Assembly (NCBI GenBank): GCA_021850555.1 | Contig: JAJZLX010000568.1 | Location: 1-8,263, forward strand | Direction of reading: 5' to 3' | DNA: 8,263 nucleotides | Source of the DNA: Pseudomonadota bacterium | GTDB taxonomy: Bacteria > Pseudomonadota > Gammaproteobacteria > Steroidobacterales > Steroidobacteraceae | Made by a program: the position numbers and the translations under genes | Part shown: piece by piece, positions 6,575 to 8,263 of the stretch | How positions within the stretch are numbered: position 1 is the stretch's first letter | Layout of the letters: each line of letters starts with the position of its first letter | Notes under the pieces: generated by a model | Told to the model about the DNA's origin: nothing | The model's database searches: none | The model's input: only the letters and a program-made list of their open reading frames with translations

Positions 6575-7045
6575 ATGGCCAAAATCGGACGGAATGATCC
6601 CTGCGCCTGCGGCAGCGGCAAGAAATACAAGAAGTGCTGCATGGCCAGTGACGAGGCCGCCGCCCTTGCCGCGCGTCCCGCTCAGCCGGCCACACCGCCG
6701 GCGCGCCAGCCGTCCTTGGCGAACTATTTCCAGGAACACGACGAACGCGACGAATTGACCGAGGCGTCCAACGCCGTGGTCGACATGGTTCACGCCGGCC
6801 ATCTCGATGCCGCCGAGCAGGCCGCCCAGGACCTGCTCGCCCGCTTCCCCGATGTCCATGACGGCTACGACCGCCTCGGCATGGTCTGCGAAGCCCGCGG
6901 CGATCATCGCCAGGCCGCCGAGTACTACCGCCGCGCCATCACCGTCATCCGCGACCACCCCGACAACTACGATCCCGGGTTCGAAGCCGTCTTCCAAAAG
7001 CTCGTCGACCGGCTGGAAGCGCAGGCCAACGCCGCCGACGGCTGA
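6575..7045 (+). CDS. SEC-C zinc-motif protein with TPR-like repeats
   Basis: This 156-residue protein opens with a SEC-C motif, [18 protein letters not shown] (residues 5-22), with zinc ligands C10, C12, C21 and C22. This motif is known from the C-terminus of SecA, where it binds zinc and mediates SecB and ribosome contact, and from many stand-alone proteins. An Ala/Pro-rich linker (about 26-46) follows. Two helical-hairpin repeats of TPR type (about 62-95 and 96-129, the second with [22 protein letters not shown]) suggest a protein-protein interaction scaffold. It is transcribed away from the zinc-ribbon gene and lies inside the transposon ends, so it moves with the element. Its role is unknown; an accessory transposition factor, regulator or passenger are all possible. 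The start is clear because the SEC-C motif begins at residue 5. Confidence 0.85.
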   Translation: MAKIGRNDPCACGSGKKYKKCCMASDEAAALAARPAQPATPPARQPSLANYFQEHDERDELTEASNAVVDMVHAGHLDAAEQAAQDLLARFPDVHDGYDRLGMVCEARGDHRQAAEYYRRAITVIRDHPDNYDPGFEAVFQKLVDRLEAQANAADG

Positions 7046-7093
7046 GCCTGCCGGCCCCCCCCACCGCTCCAGCCTCGCCGGGTGCTCGGCGGC

Positions 7094-7132
7094 GTCAAGG
7101 CATCCACGCCTGCGGCGCGGACCCTCCTTGAC
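7094..7132 (+). terminator. Weak inverted repeat downstream of the SEC-C gene
   Basis: GTCAAGG (7094-7100) and CCTTGAC (7126-7132) can pair as a perfect 7-bp stem with a 25-base GC-rich loop, about 50 bases after the SEC-C stop. No U-tract follows, so it is at best a weak or Rho-associated terminator and may have another role. Confidence 0.2.
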
Positions 7133-7255
7133 CCCGCCTCCGCTCCCGGCGGTCACGTCCGCAGGTCGGCGCCGAGGAATGGTCCTTCAGTCTCACCAAG
7201 GAATACCTCCGAGAAAACATGTTGGGCGCGTTCGGTGAGGCGACCGTGCGCCAAA

Positions 7256-7314
7256 CCATCAAATTCCGTGATCAAAAACCGCCGAAAACCCGTCGCTTTA
7301 CGTGCTCAGGCTCA
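7256..7314 (-). repeat. Right transposon end: terminal repeat and two ~19-bp subterminal repeats
   Basis: Read inward from 7314, the end starts TGAGC, then R1 at 7290-7308 (TGAGCACGTAAAGCGACGG) and R2 at 7256-7274 (TGATCACGGAATTTGATGG). R2 matches L2 at most positions (TGATC-CGG-ATTTGATGG). R1 lies at the same distance from the tip as L1, but R2 is 34 bp from R1, while L2 is 24 bp from L1. The roughly 210 bp between the SEC-C stop and R2 hold no credible gene. Confidence 0.75.
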
Positions 7315-7318
7315 CTAC
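7315..7318. repeat. Right copy of the target-site duplication (CTAC)
   Basis: CTAC directly follows the right transposon tip and matches 2392-2395. Keeping one copy and deleting the element rejoins the PAP2 frame exactly (TAC then TTC ACC GAC). Confidence 0.75.
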
Positions 7319-7429
7319 TTCACCGACGTGCTCGGTGGGGCCATGATCGGCATTTTTGCGGCAGCGGTCGTGCGCGGGTTATATTGGGAAGGGACGCGGA
7401 TCGATCGATTGATTACTGGAATCCTTTAG
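7319..7429 (+). pseudogene. 3' fragment of the interrupted PAP2/BcrC-like phosphatase
   Basis: These bases encode the last 36 residues of the PAP2 protein. They begin FTDVLGG, which completes the C3 motif SRxxxxxHxxxD when joined to the 5' fragment ending at 2395, and continue with a final membrane helix (AMIGIFAAAVVRGLYW) and a short charged tail. The restored protein would be 180 residues, in the usual BcrC-like range. The fragment has no start of its own. A frame open through it extends back into transposon end sequence but would give an unrelated N-terminus. The Asp in FTD is the C3 partner of the catalytic His left behind at residue 143. Confidence 0.9.
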
Positions 7430-7646
7430 CGAGCGAGCGTCGTCGAACGTCTGCGAAGCCGCTCCGGTAGCAACCACCTAGGGAAGAAAGAAAGCGCACG
7501 ACGGGAGTGTCCATCCTGTGTATCTGGATCGCCCAGTGCCGTTGATCTGCAATCCGATTTGAACTTAACAATCTTGTCATAGCCGGAAACACGCGCATTT
7601 TTGTCTCCTCACGCCTTTTTGATTGTTTTCGAGCTGTGACGTGCCG

Positions 7647-8263
7647 TTATTGCAGGGAAGATATCCCGCAGAGGCTGGTCCTTGTCGTGGGCATTAGCGC
7701 AGGCAATTCAGCGAGCGTGCGAATCTCATGATCTGGTGCTCCCGGCAACCGCTCGCGTTGCTGCCTGTAGCGGTTGCACCAGACGACACGCATCCCAAAA
7801 TCCGACGCCGCATGCGCGTCCCACGCATTGGACGATTGAAATGACACCGCCGAGGCCGGCAGGCCAAGTTGATCCAAAGCGTATTGATAGACGCTGGGGT
7901 GCGTTTTGAACGAGCTAACTGCGTCAGCCGAGAGCACGGCATCGAACAGCCCGTTCAATCCCGCGCCTGAAACTGCAGCGTCCAGCATCGCGGGGGTTCC
8001 GTTAGAGAGGATGGCCGTGGCGAACCCTGACTGCCGCAACGTAAGAAGCACTTCGCGGACCTCCGGAAAGGCGGCGGGCGTTCGATAGAGCTCCATCAGC
8101 GCCTCGCGCAGTCGCGGACTCTGGATCGCCAAGCTGTCGAGGGCGAAATCCAGTGCGTCCCCAGTGATCTGCCAGAAATCGATATAGCGACCCTGAAGAG
8201 TCCGCAGCCAGGTGTATTGGAGCTGCTTGTGGCGCCACAATGCCGTCAGGGCGGTGCGACGGT
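7647..8263 (-). CDS. HAD-superfamily (S)-2-haloacid dehalogenase-like protein, 5' end outside the window
   Basis: The frame is open to the window edge, so the N-terminus and its nucleophilic Asp are missing. The visible part matches type II 2-haloacid dehalogenases, which replace the halogen of L-2-haloacids with hydroxyl in the cytoplasm. It has the cap-domain start LWRHKQLQYTWLRTLQGRY, the conserved Ser in ILSNGTP, the Lys and Tyr in SFKTHPSVYQYALDQLG, and the SSNAWDAHAASDFGM loop with its Ser, Asn and Asp. WCNR follows. These are the active-site residues known from L-DEX-type enzymes, so function is plausible, although related phosphatases exist. It converges on the PAP2 remnant. The intervening 7430-7646 shows no convincing gene, promoter or terminator. 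The gene has no evident link to the transposon. Confidence 0.88.
   Translation of the reverse strand, partial: RRTALTALWRHKQLQYTWLRTLQGRYIDFWQITGDALDFALDSLAIQSPRLREALMELYRTPAAFPEVREVLLTLRQSGFATAILSNGTPAMLDAAVSGAGLNGLFDAVLSADAVSSFKTHPSVYQYALDQLGLPASAVSFQSSNAWDAHAASDFGMRVVWCNRYRQQRERLPGAPDHEIRTLAELPALMPTTRTSLCGISSLQ

Larger units (their letters stand above)
2396..7314. mobile_element. Five-gene DDE transposon with two ATPases, a zinc-ribbon protein and a SEC-C protein
   Basis: The element is bounded by inverted ends starting TGAGC, carries diverged subterminal repeats, and is flanked by CTAC duplications inside a PAP2 gene whose frame is restored when the element is removed. It is about 4.92 kb. 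Four genes run leftward (zinc-ribbon/HTH, DD(35)E transposase, ExeA/TniB-like ATPase, RepA-like ATPase) and one rightward (SEC-C/TPR). A DDE transposase next to an AAA+ ATPase places it in the broad Mu/Tn7/Tn5053 group. No resolvase, TnsA-like endonuclease, canonical TniQ or antibiotic/metal resistance cargo is visible. If the duplication is 5 or 6 bases, the right boundary moves to 7313 or 7312. All five genes look intact, so the element may still be active; that is inference. Confidence 0.88.

Noticed and set aside
7301..7308. Alternative right transposon tip at TGCTCA, ending at 7308
   Set aside because: The bases after it (GGCTC) do not match those before the left tip, and PAP2 continuity places the end at 7312-7314. 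This TGAGCA belongs to the first subterminal repeat.
7413..7598. Minus-strand 61-codon frame with a good GAGGAG site (7605-7610) six bases before its ATG
   Set aside because: The ribosome site is attractive, but the protein has no recognisable domain, overlaps the PAP2 3' end and has the composition expected of chance translation. Conservation in relatives or ribosome profiling would be needed to accept it.
1..8263. CRISPR arrays, tRNA or rRNA genes
   Set aside because: I saw no regular direct-repeat/spacer pattern and no tRNA or rRNA signature on either strand. The only repeats found are the transposon-end units, the target duplication and the 15-bp tandem repeat.

Overview
The window looks like a high-GC proteobacterial chromosome segment, most likely alphaproteobacterial. 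That rests on GC-rich codon use, good Shine-Dalgarno sites, tightly packed overlapping genes and the protein families present. I cannot name a genus from sequence alone. It divides into host DNA on both sides (1-2395 and 7315-8263) and one inserted transposon of about 4.9 kb (2396-7314).

Left host region: a rightward operon holds the tail of an unrecognised gene, an MFS membrane transporter, a small DUF2127-type membrane protein (4-base overlap with the MFS gene) and a PAP2/BcrC-like lipid phosphatase. The phosphatase gene is cut in two. Its first 144 codons end at 2395, and the last 36 residues resume in frame at 7319. Joining the pieces restores the third phosphatase motif (SRVYVGTHY|FTDVLGG). 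CTAC (extendable to CACTAC) flanks both sides of the insertion, as expected of a target-site duplication.

Transposon: its ends are imperfect inverted repeats beginning TGAGC, each followed by diverged ~19-bp repeats that look like transposase binding sites. A leftward cluster encodes, in order of transcription: a zinc-ribbon/helix-turn-helix protein; a DD(35)E transposase with a Mu/TniA-like C-terminal region; an ExeA/TniB-like AAA+ ATPase; and a RepA-like (RecA-fold) ATPase with an atypical Walker A motif and a probable winged-helix C-terminus. The last three genes overlap by 4 bases each (GTGA, ATGA). A fifth gene, for a SEC-C zinc motif plus TPR protein, diverges from the zinc-ribbon gene across only 31 bp. 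There is no recognisable resolvase, TnsA-like nuclease, canonical TniQ or resistance cargo. The layout recalls the Tn7/Tn5053/Mu group (DDE transposase plus AAA+ regulator), but with a second ATPase, an unusual possible target-selector protein and a SEC-C protein. I regard this five-gene element as the most interesting system in the window.

Right host region: after the PAP2 3' fragment come about 217 bp without a convincing gene, then a leftward HAD-superfamily 2-haloacid dehalogenase-like gene whose 5' end lies beyond the window.
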